Positions 8,547-18,688 of a stretch of 64,000 bases of DNA are shown piece after piece. Source of the stretch: Longimicrobium terrae. GTDB lineage: Bacteria; Gemmatimonadota; Gemmatimonadetes; Longimicrobiales; Longimicrobiaceae. The stretch covers positions 1 through 64,000 of the forward strand of contig NZ_JACHIA010000023.1 of NCBI RefSeq assembly GCF_014202995.1, given 5' to 3'. Position 1 is the stretch's first letter; every line of letters starts with the position of its first letter. The notes beneath the pieces were generated by a model, which saw only the letters and a program-made list of their open reading frames with translations, did no database searches and had not been told where the DNA came from. A program made the translations under genes and the position numbers.

Positions 8547-9413
8547 TCAGCCGTGCTTCTCGTTGATCCGCCGCGCGATGCGGGCGGCGAGGCCGAGCGG
8601 GAGCAGGCGTCCGAAGACGGCGGCGGCGCGGTTGACGGCACCGGGAACCACGCGCACGTCGCCCGCGTCCAGCGCGTGGAGCGCGGCATCCACCACCTGC
8701 TCCGGAAGCAGGTAGCCGGGCTGCCCCTGCTTTACGTTCGTCCCCGCCACTGCCTGGAAGCCGCTCGGCGTGGGGCCGGGGCAGAGGGCCAGGATGCGAA
8801 CGCCGGACTCGCGGTTCTCCTCCGCCAGCGCCTCCGTCAGCGAAAGGACGAACGCCTTGGTAGCCGCGTATGCCGCCATCAGCGGCACGGGCTGGAACGC
8901 GACGATCGAGGCCACGTTGATGACGCCGCCCGTTGCGCGCGGCCGCATCTCGCCGAGAGCCAGGTGCGCCAACTCCAGCACGGCGCCGCAGTTGAGCGCC
9001 ACCATCTCCAACTGCCGCTCCATGGCGAGTTCGTGAAAGACGCCGCGCAGGCCGAAGCCGGCGTTGTTCACCAGCAGGTGGATGGGGCCGATGGCGGACG
9101 CTTCCCGCCACGCGCGCGCGGCCTCGCTCGGACGCGACAGGTCCGCCGCGACGGCGTGCGCACGGACGCCGTGCGCCTCCTCAATCTCCCCGGCCAACAA
9201 CCGCAGCCGGTCCGCCGAGCGGGCGCATAGGACCACGTTCATGCCGCGCGCCGCCAGCGCCCGCGCGAACGCCTCGCCGATGCCCATGCTGGCGCCGGTG
9301 ACCAGCGCCCACCGGCCGCGGTAGATAAAGCCGGGCTCCGGGCCAGCGGGCGCGGGACAGGGCCAGGCAGACGACGGCTGTCCCGCGCGCGATCCCGACG
9401 CAGGCCCGCTCAC
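8547..9413 (-). CDS. Short-chain dehydrogenase/reductase
   Basis: The 288-residue NAD(P)-dependent oxidoreductase has a Rossmann motif TGASMGIG at about 39-46, NNAG in the fourth strand, a catalytic Ser in NVASIVAF and YAATK. GTG 9413 overlaps the stop of the preceding phosphatase gene (GTGA), giving coupled translation and a 35-residue Pro/Ala-rich N-terminal extension; a shorter start cannot be excluded. It belongs to the classical SDR group of about 250-residue enzymes often annotated as ketoreductases. The substrate is unknown. Its operon partner is an inositol-monophosphatase-type enzyme, which gives no clear pathway. Confidence 0.85.
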   Translation of the reverse strand: MSGPASGSRAGQPSSAWPCPAPAGPEPGFIYRGRWALVTGASMGIGEAFARALAARGMNVVLCARSADRLRLLAGEIEEAHGVRAHAVAADLSRPSEAARAWREASAIGPIHLLVNNAGFGLRGVFHELAMERQLEMVALNCGAVLELAHLALGEMRPRATGGVINVASIVAFQPVPLMAAYAATKAFVLSLTEALAEENRESGVRILALCPGPTPSGFQAVAGTNVKQGQPGYLLPEQVVDAALHALDAGDVRVVPGAVNRAAAVFGRLLPLGLAARIARRINEKHG

Positions 9414-10225
9414 AGGCCGCCCACGTGCGCACCCGTCAACTCCGCCAGCCAGTCGTGAATGCGGCCGTTGGTGGCCAGCACGCGGCCGGTGTGCAGCGGC
9501 AGCCCCTCGTCGCCGGGCCAGCCGGACACGCGCCCGCCCGCCTCGGTGACCAGAAGCATCCCCGCCGCGCAGTCCCACGGCGCCAGGCCGATCTCGAAGT
9601 ACCCGTCCACGCGCCCGGACGCGACCATCGCCAGGTCCAGCGCGGCGCTGCCGTCGCGGCGGATGTCGTGCGTGGCGCGGATGGCGTCGGCCACCAGCCG
9701 CATGTAGGCGTCCAGGTCGCCCTTGCCCGCCTTGAAGGGAAAGCCGGTCGCCAGCAGCGCGCCGGACGGCGCATCCACGGCGGAAACGCCGATCGGCTCG
9801 CCGTTCCGGAACGCGCCGCCGCCGCGCACCGCGTGGTACACCTCGCCCAGCAGCGGCGCGTGGATGACGGCGGCGGCGGGCCCGTCATCATCCCAGAGCG
9901 CGATGCTGACGCAGACGAACGGGTGGCCGTGAACGAAGTTGGTGGTGCCATCCACCGGGTCCACGTACCAGCGGCGGCCCGAATGGATCTGCGACGATGA
10001 GAATTCCTCGCCCACCACGCGGTCCGCGGGGAACGCGGCCAGAAGGCGCTCCGTGATCAGGCGCTCGGCAGCCTCGTCCACCTCGGTGACGAGGTCGGCG
10101 CGGCCCTTGTGGCGCACGTTGGCGGCGCCCCCCCGGGCAAGGATCAGCTCCGCGGCGCCGGCGGCGGCATGGAGCGCCGCCGCGAGCTCCGCGGCGAAAG
10201 GGGAGGGCGGATTCGGTGCGGTCAC
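9410..10225 (-). CDS. Inositol monophosphatase family protein
   Basis: The 271-residue Mg-dependent phosphatase carries the family motifs: GEEFS (metal-binding Glu), DPVDGTTNFVHG (metal-binding Asp residues and Thr), and PWDCAAG near the C-terminus. Length matches SuhB/IMPase (about 260-270). Substrates in this family include inositol-1-phosphate, histidinol phosphate, and NADP or PAP; the sequence does not decide. I chose GTG 10225, just before the conserved first helix, because upstream codons look non-coding; no strong ribosome site helps. It is first in a two-gene operon with the SDR downstream (GTGA overlap). Confidence 0.88.
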   Translation of the reverse strand: MTAPNPPSPFAAELAAALHAAAGAAELILARGGAANVRHKGRADLVTEVDEAAERLITERLLAAFPADRVVGEEFSSSQIHSGRRWYVDPVDGTTNFVHGHPFVCVSIALWDDDGPAAAVIHAPLLGEVYHAVRGGGAFRNGEPIGVSAVDAPSGALLATGFPFKAGKGDLDAYMRLVADAIRATHDIRRDGSAALDLAMVASGRVDGYFEIGLAPWDCAAGMLLVTEAGGRVSGWPGDEGLPLHTGRVLATNGRIHDWLAELTGAHVGGL

Positions 10226-10424
10226 GGTGCGCGGCTCCGGAACATGCGGGCGGGAGAACCGGTATGCACCGGCAGGAAACGGAGGCGCCCGTGGCGCGTC
10301 CGTTCGGGATTCTGTACATTGGCACGTTTCCACGCAAGCAGCACCCGCAGTTCCGCGCATCCCGTGCGCGGCGCCATGAGCCCTGACCGGCCCGGTCCGG
10401 CCCTTCCCCATCACCAGAATCGGC

Positions 10425-12026
<1,602 letters not shown>

Positions 12027-12049
12027 GGCCCGTCACTGGCCGATAGGGA

Positions 12050-12082
12050 GAGGCGCCGCGTGCAGACTGCACGCGGCGCCTC
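12050..12082 (+). terminator. Intrinsic terminator of the peptide transporter
   Basis: GAGGCGCCGCGTGCA and its exact complement form a 15-bp stem with loop GAC, followed by TTTCGTTT. Confidence 0.9.
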
Positions 12083-12129
12083 TTTCGTTTGGCGTCATCG
12101 ACGGCGCTGGCGTGACGGGCGAGGCCCCG

Positions 12130-12530
12130 GGCGGCTCCCACCCGGGCTCGTACTACTCGCCCACCCTCCCCCAAAAAAGACTGGGGGAGGGTTGTTGGAG
12201 GCGGATGGTTCGGCGCCGGAACCGGAGCGCCGGGCGTGCGCGAAGCCCGTTGAGCGAATGAATCCGCCGCTCAAACAGCGGCAAGCCCCGACACCGGCCG
12301 CTGGCGCGTCCGGTTCGGGGCTTCAACTGCTCACGCGTCGCGTGTTGTACCAAACTCTCCGCGGCGCCGAACGGCTCCCCCTCCACCGCTTGCGGGGCGA
12401 GGGGGCTGGGGAGAGGGGGGAGCCCGCCGCCGCGCCGAACCATACGCAGCACACGGCACTGGTGTGTGCTCCCTCTCCCACATCCGTTCGTGGGAGAGGG
12501 TCGTCGTGCGCAGCACGCGGGGTGAGGGCC
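12130..12530 (-). repeat. Composite palindromic repeat, copy 2 (inverted; modules A, B, D, C)
   Basis: Read on the minus strand this is C, D, B, A, matching the order at 45 kb. Module A (inverted CCCTCCCCCA pair) is at about 12130-12191, module B at about 12240-12335, module D (C-rich palindrome around CGCTTGCGG) at about 12375-12425, and module C (CCCTCTCCCAC palindrome) at about 12465-12530. Together with terminators it fills the 633-bp gap between transporter and peptidase. No supported gene lies in it. Confidence 0.85.
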
Positions 12531-12600
12531 CCCCGCGCGGGGGCCGAAGATCATCTCCCAACCTGAGTTCCCCGCCCTCCCTCGCCACACCGAAAATGAG

Positions 12601-12630
12601 AAACGCGAGCGCACACCAGCGCTCGCGTTT
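12601..12630. terminator. Bidirectional terminator
   Basis: AAACGCGAGCGC and GCGCTCGCGTTT form a 12-bp stem with a 6-base loop. It is followed by CCGTTTTT on the plus strand and CTCATTTTC on the minus strand, placing it at the 3' end of the minus-strand peptidase gene. Confidence 0.8.
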
Positions 12631-12659
12631 CCGTTTTTCCTCCTCGCGCAGCGCGCGGC

Positions 12660-14363
12660 CTACTCCGGCGAGCGCGTCCAGGTGCCCGCGACGGCGCAGG
12701 TTCCGGCGGGGCAGCGGCGGCCGGCGGTGCGCTCCGGCGCCGGGGTGCGCAGGATGGGGTACGTGCCCGGCGTCCGCTCCAGCGCGGCGTCCAGCAGATT
12801 CCAGTTCAGGAAACCGTCGTCCGAGCGCGGCTCCAGCAGCGTAAAGGCAAGCCGCCCCAGCGGCTGGGCGGAAACGACGCGCAGCGTGCCCGCGGGAACC
12901 GTCCGCTCCACGGAAACGTAGCGGCCCCACACGCGCCGCTCGCGATGGTTCTGAAACGGCTGCTCCGCCGCGCGGGTGCTGTCGATGCGAAACTCCTCCA
13001 CCCGCATGCGCATAGGCGCGGCGAGACGCTCGAAGCGGACGCCGTGCGCCGTCAGCCGCTGCACCGCGTCCGTGAGTTCGGCGGGGACGAACCATTCCGT
13101 GGGTACGACTTCCGTTTCCGCAGCCTCGAAGGTGGACCAGTCCGCCATGCGCTCCGGGCGCGCCACGTCGCGGCGGCGCATCATGGGCTCGCCGGTGACG
13201 GGGTGGCGCAGCGTATCCACCGCGCCCATCAGGATTTCGATGGGCTGCGCGCCCCGGTGCAGGCGTGCGGTGACGGCCAGGCGCTCGCCCGCCAGCGTGC
13301 GCGCGTCCGCCGCCTGGGTCGCGCGGCGGATGCGGGTGGCGTTGGCCTGCGCCCAGTTCAGCACCTCATCCACGAACTCGCTCGTGACGGCGATGCGGTC
13401 CTGGAACGGGAGGTAGGCGAACGCCTCGCTCAGAATGCCGAAGCGGTTGCGCAGCCCCGCGTAGTTGTTGCTGAAGCGCGGCCGGTGATCGAACGAGTAC
13501 CACCCGCGCTCCGCGCCCCGCTCGGCCGCCCACGGGCTTTCCGGCGTAGGAACGTTGCCGTAGTCGTGCAGGTTGCGGCCGTGCTTCCGCTTCATCTCCG
13601 CGACGACGGTCGGCAGCCACTCCCCATTCAGCGGCCCGGTGACGAGCGCGTCCGTGTTGGGATGGAGCGGCGGCGCGTAGGTCAGATGGTAGGCGTGAAA
13701 CGTCCCGTTCGTCGTGTGCAGGTCCACCCACACGTGCGGATCGTAGGCGCGGGCCATGTCCATCAGCGCCTGCGCCTCGGGCGAATCCAGCTTGGTGTGG
13801 TCGCGGTTCAGATCCAGGTTCTGCGCGTTGGGCCGCTGCCCCTGCCCGCCCACCGGCCCAAGCTGATGCGGCCGCGACGTCAGCGAGATCCGCTCGTTGC
13901 CGTCCGCGTTGTAGATGGGGGCGATGAGGAGGACGAGAGAATCCAGCATCCGCGCGTGCTGCCCCTGGGCGAATTCGCGCAGCAGTTCCTGCAGCGATTC
14001 CTTGCCCTCCACCTCGCCCGCGTGGATGTTGCCCTGCAGGTAGACGACCGTCTTGCCGCTGGCCCGCACCGCCGCCGCGCTCGCGTCCGCCACCCGGCCC
14101 ACCACGGCGAGCGGAAGCCGCCGCCCCTCCACCGTCGCGCCGAACGTGGTGAGGTGGATGAGCGGGGAGGCGCGGTCCACCTCGGCCATGAACCGCATGA
14201 CGTCGTCGTAGCGGCTGGTTTCCGCGTACTGAGACACTTCCGCACGGGTGGCGAGCGTATCCAGCGGGGGAACGACGAGGGCCTGGTTCCCGGGCGACGC
14301 CGTTCCGCAGGCGGAGAGCAGCGCCGCGGCAACCGCGGAAAGCGCGAACGTACGAGTCGGCAT
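12660..14363 (-). CDS. M14-family zinc carboxypeptidase, lipoprotein
   Basis: The 567-residue protein has a signal with lipobox LSAC at about 14-18, chosen start ATG 14363. The zinc site is NIHAGEVEGKE (His and Glu) plus the later His in WVDLHTTNG; DLNRDHTKLDSPE is the conserved loop between them, and SEAFAY contains a candidate catalytic Glu. The C-terminal 200 residues form an accessory domain. M14 enzymes remove C-terminal residues from peptides. Anchored outside the cytoplasm, it could feed the peptide transporter at 10425. The exact specificity pocket is not identifiable. Confidence 0.85.
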   Translation of the reverse strand: MPTRTFALSAVAAALLSACGTASPGNQALVVPPLDTLATRAEVSQYAETSRYDDVMRFMAEVDRASPLIHLTTFGATVEGRRLPLAVVGRVADASAAAVRASGKTVVYLQGNIHAGEVEGKESLQELLREFAQGQHARMLDSLVLLIAPIYNADGNERISLTSRPHQLGPVGGQGQRPNAQNLDLNRDHTKLDSPEAQALMDMARAYDPHVWVDLHTTNGTFHAYHLTYAPPLHPNTDALVTGPLNGEWLPTVVAEMKRKHGRNLHDYGNVPTPESPWAAERGAERGWYSFDHRPRFSNNYAGLRNRFGILSEAFAYLPFQDRIAVTSEFVDEVLNWAQANATRIRRATQAADARTLAGERLAVTARLHRGAQPIEILMGAVDTLRHPVTGEPMMRRRDVARPERMADWSTFEAAETEVVPTEWFVPAELTDAVQRLTAHGVRFERLAAPMRMRVEEFRIDSTRAAEQPFQNHRERRVWGRYVSVERTVPAGTLRVVSAQPLGRLAFTLLEPRSDDGFLNWNLLDAALERTPGTYPILRTPAPERTAGRRCPAGTCAVAGTWTRSPE

Positions 14364-14423
14364 GGCGAGATCGGTTGAAGGTCCGCCGCAAGCTACATCC
14401 GCCACCGCCCACGGCAAGCGGAA

Positions 14424-14540
14424 GAGTACGAGAGTACGAGAGTACGAAAGTGTGGATACGAAACGGCCCCGTCTTCCACACCGGAAGACGGGGCCGCTTC
14501 ACATCCACCTATTCCCTATTCCATATTCCCTATTCCCTGC
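14424..14540. repeat. GAGTACGA repeats and GGGAATA repeats around a terminator
   Basis: AGAGTACGAGAGTACGAGAG runs from 14424, and inverse GGGAATA units (CTATTCCCTATTCC) occupy 14509-14540. Both motif types recur elsewhere in the window (3.6, 19.5, 23.2 and 63.4 kb). Confidence 0.7.
14464..14496 (-). terminator. Terminator of the amidoligase operon
   Basis: CGGCCCCGTCTTCC and its exact complement form a 14-bp stem with a 5-base loop, followed on the minus strand by TTTCGTATCC. Confidence 0.75.
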
Positions 14541-14543
14541 CGT

Positions 14544-15782
14544 TCACCCGCCCCGCCCCGCCGTCTGCTCCCAGTCCGGCAGATGGCCCAGCAGGTAATC
14601 GATGCTGAACACGTGGCGCGATCCGTCGTCCTCCGCGCGAAAGACGACGGCGGACCATCCGCGCATGCCCGTGGGGCGGTAGCGCCGGCCGTGCATCCAC
14701 AGCTTCTGCCCCGAGATGGCGCGGATGAGCACGCGCTCGTAGCGGCTGCGGCTGAGTTCATCCTCGGGAAACAGATTGTCCCAGGTGCACAGGCGGCCCA
14801 CGTCGTCGTACTCCGGCGGCCGGTCGTCCAGCTCCAGCAGCGACGGCGCGCGCCCCCGCATCACCGAACCGATCAGGCGAAAGGTCCACGGATCGCTGAT
14901 GCGGCGGATGGGGTGCCAGAAGTGCTTGGTGAGCAGCCCCGCGATGCTGCGCAGGCTGAGCGTGCGCCCGTCCGTGGTGTCCCAGACGGAATCGTCCACC
15001 GGCGTCTGAAAGGGATCGCGCTCGTAGCAGTCGTTGCGCGCCAGCCATCCCTTGCGCGACGTGTGCTTCATGGGCTTGTAGCCGGCGATCACCGGCAGCC
15101 CCATGCGGTCCAGCATGTCCAACTCGAACGAGGGCCACGTCATGACCTCGCGCACGATCCCCACGATGAGCGTTCCCGTGGCGATCATCAGCGACGCGCT
15201 GGGGGTGAAGTCCACCGTGACCTCGATGCGGTCGCCGCGGGGACGCACGCCCACGCCGGTGCTGCGCGGGTTGGTCGCCAGCAGCATGACGGGCACGGGG
15301 AGGATGTAGGACAGCAGCAGCGCCAGCTTCCTGACGGTGCGGCTGCGCCCCTGCTCGTGCTCCGGCAGCTCGAACGAGACGTTGTAGTGCGTGCTGAAGC
15401 CGGACAGGCGCACGTGGTGGCCGGTGCGCTGCTCCCAGCCGTCCAGCTCGTCGCGCAGGACGAGGATGCTTTCCCACAGCGAGCGTCCGGCGCGCGCCGC
15501 GCATCCCCGGTCGATCTCGATGACGGGGGTGGCGACCTCGATGACCCCGGTGTCGAAGTACACCGCGCCGCCCGTGGGCAGGTGGTAGGACGTGCCCACG
15601 CGGTGCATGAGCGCCCCGCGCATGAAGTTGCGCGGGCTGCCGAACACGTCCTCGGGGCGGGCGGGCTGGCCGTCGACTTCCACCTGGAACTCGGCTTCCA
15701 TGCCCACGGCCGCCAGTTCCAGCCGGCCTTCGGGGCGCGATTCGCCCTTGGCTCCCGAGCGCTTCTTGGTGGTGTCTGACAT
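14544..15782 (-). CDS. GCS/glutamine-synthetase-fold amidoligase-like protein
   Basis: The 412-residue protein has no signal peptide. The motif GMEAEFQVEVDG near residue 27 resembles the metal-binding Glu strand of glutamate-cysteine ligase and Pup-ligase-type enzymes (G-x-E-x-E-F). TGGAVYFDTGVIEVATP (about 70-86) resembles the second acidic strand, and FSTHYNVSFELPE a further nucleotide- or metal-binding strand. This suggests ATP-dependent ligation of an amine to a carboxylate, but the match is by motif only. It is the last gene of a three-gene operon with a beta-lactamase-fold hydrolase and an M15-like protein, six bases after the latter. A terminator follows. Function is unproven. Confidence 0.5.
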   Translation of the reverse strand: MSDTTKKRSGAKGESRPEGRLELAAVGMEAEFQVEVDGQPARPEDVFGSPRNFMRGALMHRVGTSYHLPTGGAVYFDTGVIEVATPVIEIDRGCAARAGRSLWESILVLRDELDGWEQRTGHHVRLSGFSTHYNVSFELPEHEQGRSRTVRKLALLLSYILPVPVMLLATNPRSTGVGVRPRGDRIEVTVDFTPSASLMIATGTLIVGIVREVMTWPSFELDMLDRMGLPVIAGYKPMKHTSRKGWLARNDCYERDPFQTPVDDSVWDTTDGRTLSLRSIAGLLTKHFWHPIRRISDPWTFRLIGSVMRGRAPSLLELDDRPPEYDDVGRLCTWDNLFPEDELSRSRYERVLIRAISGQKLWMHGRRYRPTGMRGWSAVVFRAEDDGSRHVFSIDYLLGHLPDWEQTAGRGG

Positions 15783-15788
15783 CAGGCG

Positions 15789-16469
15789 TTATCGATCGGT
15801 TTCAGTCTCGTCCTCATCCGTGCCCCGCAGCGGCTCCGCGACGGGTCCTTCGTCTTCATCCACGCGGATGTCCGCGGAATCCACCTCGCTGCGGGCGCCG
15901 TGCGGCACCACCGCCACGTACCCCAGGTCCAGGTGCAGCTGGTCATCCGTTTCCCCCACGCCGTGCCCGTACGGCAGGGCGAAGATGCCGGGCGACAGGC
16001 TGCGCGCCATGCGGCTGTACCGGTTGATCGTCTTTTCGTCGTCCAGCCAGTCGTCACCGATGCGGTATAGGTTCACCCCGGTGCCCCACAGGTGCGTGGA
16101 CGCGTGATGGGTGAGCCGGTGCGCGGGCGACCGGTATCCGCCGTTGGCGGCCACGTGCACGTAGGTGCCCACGTGCGCGCGCAGCATTTCGAGCGCGGCG
16201 GCCAGCATGGACACGCCCAGCGGCAGGTAGCGCGGCCAGCGCAGGCGCTGTACCTCGTGCTCGCGCACGTCCACGTTCAGGAACTCCCACACCTTGAAGT
16301 GCGGGGCCAGGTCCGTTTCCAGCGCGGCCTCCCACGACGGCACCTCGAAGAACCACCGCGGCAGCCGGCGCGCGCGCCCCTCGCGGTCGTGCATCAGCTC
16401 GCCCGGGCGAAGGACATCGCGGTACACCTTGGGCAGACGGGTGGCATCCACCACGCGCAGGTTGGACAT
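15789..16469 (-). CDS. M15-like (D-Ala-D-Ala peptidase fold) protein, site degenerate
   Basis: This 226-residue cytosolic protein has ANGGYRSPAHR (about 108-118), STHLWGTGVNLYRIGDD (124-140) and DDQLHLDLGY (175-184). These align with the M15/VanX-type pattern of RSxxH, SxHxxGxAxD and a late His. His126 and His179 could be zinc ligands, but the usual Asp of SxHxxGxAxD is Asn133 and the second late His is absent, so catalysis is uncertain. ATG 16469 overlaps the stop of the upstream gene (TGATG). The Asp/Glu-rich tail (after about 195) is acidic and probably disordered. It may act on, or bind, a peptide made by the downstream ligase. Confidence 0.5.
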   Translation of the reverse strand: MSNLRVVDATRLPKVYRDVLRPGELMHDREGRARRLPRWFFEVPSWEAALETDLAPHFKVWEFLNVDVREHEVQRLRWPRYLPLGVSMLAAALEMLRAHVGTYVHVAANGGYRSPAHRLTHHASTHLWGTGVNLYRIGDDWLDDEKTINRYSRMARSLSPGIFALPYGHGVGETDDQLHLDLGYVAVVPHGARSEVDSADIRVDEDEGPVAEPLRGTDEDETETDR

Positions 16470-17338
16470 CAGGCGCCCCCCTTTCCCGTCAGCCGCTCGT
16501 ACACCGCGGCGGTGATGCGGGCGATGGTGTCGCTGCGGCCCGAGGTCTTCTGCGCGTCCCATTCCGTCAGCACCACCAGCGCGAACGGCTTGCGCTTGGG
16601 CAGGTAGACGATCCCCACGTCGTGGGCCACGGTGCTGATTTCCCCCGTCTTGTGCGCCACGCGGGCGTCGTCCGGCAGCCCGGCGGGAATGCCGCTGCGA
16701 AACACCTGCGCGTGCAGAATCTCAAGCATGCGCTCCGACGCCTGCGCGCTGAACGACTTGCGCTCTTCAATGGCGCGCAGCACCCGCAGCATGCCATCCG
16801 CCGTGCACCGGTTGCTGATCCCCGCCTCGTACGCCCGCTCGTCCTCCACCCCGCGCCGAAACTCCACGCCGTCGTCCAAGTTCAGATCCTTGAGCGTCTC
16901 GCGGATCCGGTCGACGCCCACGATCTCGATGAGCAGGTTGGTCGCCAGGTTGCTGCTGGTGGTAATCATGTGGAAGGCGAGTTCATCCACCTTCATGGTC
17001 CTGCCGATGGCCGACTGCACCTCGCTGTTGGCGTCGCGCCCGGCTTGAAGACGAAACGACGAGCCATCCGCCACACTCAGAAAGCGGTTGCGGACGTGCA
17101 CCCGCGCATTGAGGTTCAGGTCGCCCTGTTGCACGGCGCGAAACACGCCCAGCAGCACGGGAACCTTGATGGTGCTGGCCGCGTGGAACCACTCGTCGCC
17201 GCGGAAGCTCCAGGCGGTGCGCGTTTCGTAGTCGTGGTACGCCACGGCGACGGAGCGCGCGCCCGCCTCGTCGGCGATCCTGCTTACGGTGGTCCGCAAC
17301 GGGTCGTCGTCTTCCTTCCGCTCTTTCCTGGATGCCAT
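16469..17338 (-). CDS. Class A beta-lactamase-fold serine hydrolase, cytosolic
   Basis: The 289-residue protein has the serine beta-lactamase/PBP motifs: Ser55-x-x-Lys58 (ASTIKVP), an SxN-like SSN in TTSSNLATNLL, and KTG in AHKTGEIS. The omega-loop ExxLN of true class A beta-lactamases is not evident, so deacylation may be slow, or it may be a peptidase. No signal peptide precedes the fold, which is unusual for this superfamily; starting at ATG 17338 gives a charged N-terminus (MASRKERKED). It heads the operon with the M15-like and amidoligase-like genes, suggesting peptide or amide chemistry in the cytoplasm rather than antibiotic resistance. Confidence 0.7.
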   Translation of the reverse strand: MASRKERKEDDDPLRTTVSRIADEAGARSVAVAYHDYETRTAWSFRGDEWFHAASTIKVPVLLGVFRAVQQGDLNLNARVHVRNRFLSVADGSSFRLQAGRDANSEVQSAIGRTMKVDELAFHMITTSSNLATNLLIEIVGVDRIRETLKDLNLDDGVEFRRGVEDERAYEAGISNRCTADGMLRVLRAIEERKSFSAQASERMLEILHAQVFRSGIPAGLPDDARVAHKTGEISTVAHDVGIVYLPKRKPFALVVLTEWDAQKTSGRSDTIARITAAVYERLTGKGGA

Positions 17339-17627
17339 GGGGGCAGGGTGGCGGGCCGGCTGAAATGAGTGCGTTCGCGAATTGGCGCCCGGAGGCGAAA
17401 GGCGGGGCGAATGCACGATGCACGCCACCCTCGTTCCAGCATGGAATCGCCGCCGCCGCGCGCACTCCGCCCCAGCCGCGCGTTTCTCCGGCCCGGATCA
17501 TCGCCACCGCGTTCGTCAGATCCGCAATCGTGCCGGCACCATCCCGTCACGATCGCGGCGCCGCGGCGGGTGTGTGGCCGGACCTCGCCGCAGCCGTGTG
17601 ACAGACGATCCGCATCCACGAACCCGA

Positions 17628-17660
17628 GAGCCGCCCGCACAGGAACCGTGCGGGCGGCTC
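17628..17660 (+). terminator. Orphan plus-strand terminator in a gene-free stretch
   Basis: GAGCCGCCCGCAC and its exact complement form a 13-bp stem with a 7-base loop, followed by TTCGTTGTTG. No plus-strand gene ends upstream: 17339-17627 holds no supported open frame. It may end a small RNA starting within 17400-17600. The remainder up to 17720 shows nothing else. Confidence 0.5.
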
Positions 17661-17720
17661 TTCGTTGTTGAGGACCTCGCCTGGAAAATCGAGAGAAGAA
17701 TCCTGCATTTTCTGCGGATG

Positions 17721-17798
17721 TTGAACGCGTTCAATAAAACTCTTGACTCTGGATCGTCCGGCGCATATCCTTGTCTCACGGAAGTTGAACGCGTTCAA
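17721..17798 (+). promoter_or_regulatory. Promoter flanked by two perfect TTGAACGCGTTCAA operators
   Basis: The 14-bp palindrome TTGAACGCGTTCAA occurs at 17721-17734 and 17785-17798. Between them lies -35 TTGACT (17743-17748), a 17-bp spacer, and -10 TATCCT (17766-17771). The second operator overlaps the expected start of transcription, so a bound dimer would block it. A TetR-family gene is third in the controlled operon, making negative autoregulation the simplest model. GAGGAGGG, a strong ribosome site, precedes ATG 17820. Confidence 0.85.
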
Positions 17799-17819
17799 AT
17801 CAGCAAAGAGGAGGGACGG

Positions 17820-18188
17820 ATGAATACGATCGTCATCGCGTACGCCGTGTACCTGGCCGTCAGCATCGCGCTCACCATGTGGGTGGCCCGCACGCTGTTT
17901 CAGAACGGGCAGCGCTTTCTGGTGGACGTGTTTCACGGCGACACGGAGCTGGCCATGTCGGTGAATCACCTGCTGGTCGTCGGCTTCTACCTGGTCAACT
18001 TCTCGTTCGTGTGCATGGCGCTGCGGCAGAAGGGCGAGGTGATCGGGGCGCAGGGCGCCATCGAGATGCTGGCGGGCAAGATCGGCGTGGTGCTGTTCGT
18101 CTTGGGCGGAATGCACTTCTTCAACCTGTACGTGTTCAGCCGCCTGCGCCGGGCGCACAGGACCGCCCCCGCCGAGCGCTACGCATGA
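17820..18188 (+). CDS. Small integral membrane protein, TetR-controlled
   Basis: The 122-residue protein has three or four hydrophobic helices (about 3-25, 42-65, 80-105) and a basic C-terminal tail. No known domain is recognised. ATG 17820 follows a strong GAGGAGGG site. It is the first gene after the paired operators and overlaps the next membrane protein by ATGA, so the two products probably form a complex. Because a TetR repressor is third in line, an inducible efflux, lipid or stress function is possible but not shown by the sequence. Confidence 0.75.
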   Translation: MNTIVIAYAVYLAVSIALTMWVARTLFQNGQRFLVDVFHGDTELAMSVNHLLVVGFYLVNFSFVCMALRQKGEVIGAQGAIEMLAGKIGVVLFVLGGMHFFNLYVFSRLRRAHRTAPAERYA

Positions 18189-18688
18189 GCACGCAGGCGC
18201 ACCCCCGTCCGCGCCGCGCGGCCGGGGGGATGGGGCGGTTCGGGTACAACGTGGCCCTGCTGGTGGGGTGCGTGCTGCCGGTGAGCGGCGCCGCCATGCT
18301 GGGCGTGCTGTGGATGCAGGATAAGGTGCCGGATCTGCACGACGGGCTGTGGGGACTGGGACTCACGTACCTGCTGTGGATCATCCCCTTCGCGCTGTTC
18401 GGGGCGATGTTCCTCGCGGTCGTAACGCCGCTGGCGGCCCTCCATCCGGAGTGGAAGCGTGAGATCGCCCTCTGTGGAGCGGGATTGTGCGCAGCCGTGC
18501 CGCTCTCCTTCGCGGGTCCGCTGACGCGCGACTCCCTGCCGGGATGGATCGTGCTTGGCGCCGCCTTGGGCGGCTGGGCGGCCGCGGTTCACCTGGTCGA
18601 GCACGCGCGTCCGACGGAAACGGAGTGGATCGTTGCCGCCGCGCCCGGCGTGCTGCTGGCCGTCACGACGGCGATGTACGCGCGGTGA
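18185..18688 (+). CDS. Second membrane protein of the TetR operon
   Basis: The 167-residue protein has a basic N-terminus (about 1-18) and about five transmembrane helices (roughly 22-45, 55-80, 95-112, 118-138, 145-165). No catalytic motif is apparent and I do not recognise the family. Its ATG overlaps the preceding stop (ATGA). The gap to the TetR gene (18689-18844) contains no supported gene; the regulator is probably co-transcribed. Confidence 0.72.
   Translation: MSTQAHPRPRRAAGGMGRFGYNVALLVGCVLPVSGAAMLGVLWMQDKVPDLHDGLWGLGLTYLLWIIPFALFGAMFLAVVTPLAALHPEWKREIALCGAGLCAAVPLSFAGPLTRDSLPGWIVLGAALGGWAAAVHLVEHARPTETEWIVAAAPGVLLAVTTAMYAR

Noticed and set aside
8528-8715. Continuation of the HEPN frame to 8715
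   Set aside because: It runs through the opposing SDR gene and follows a frameshift; the +1 frame ends properly at 8527.
14583-15779. A 398-codon plus-strand frame opposite the amidoligase-like gene
   Set aside because: It is the antisense shadow of a gene that has conserved motifs and operon junctions on the minus strand.
17382-17819. Extension of the first membrane protein of the TetR operon upstream through its operators
   Set aside because: A strong ribosome site and signal-like helix begin at 17820, and the upstream part contains promoter and operator sequences.
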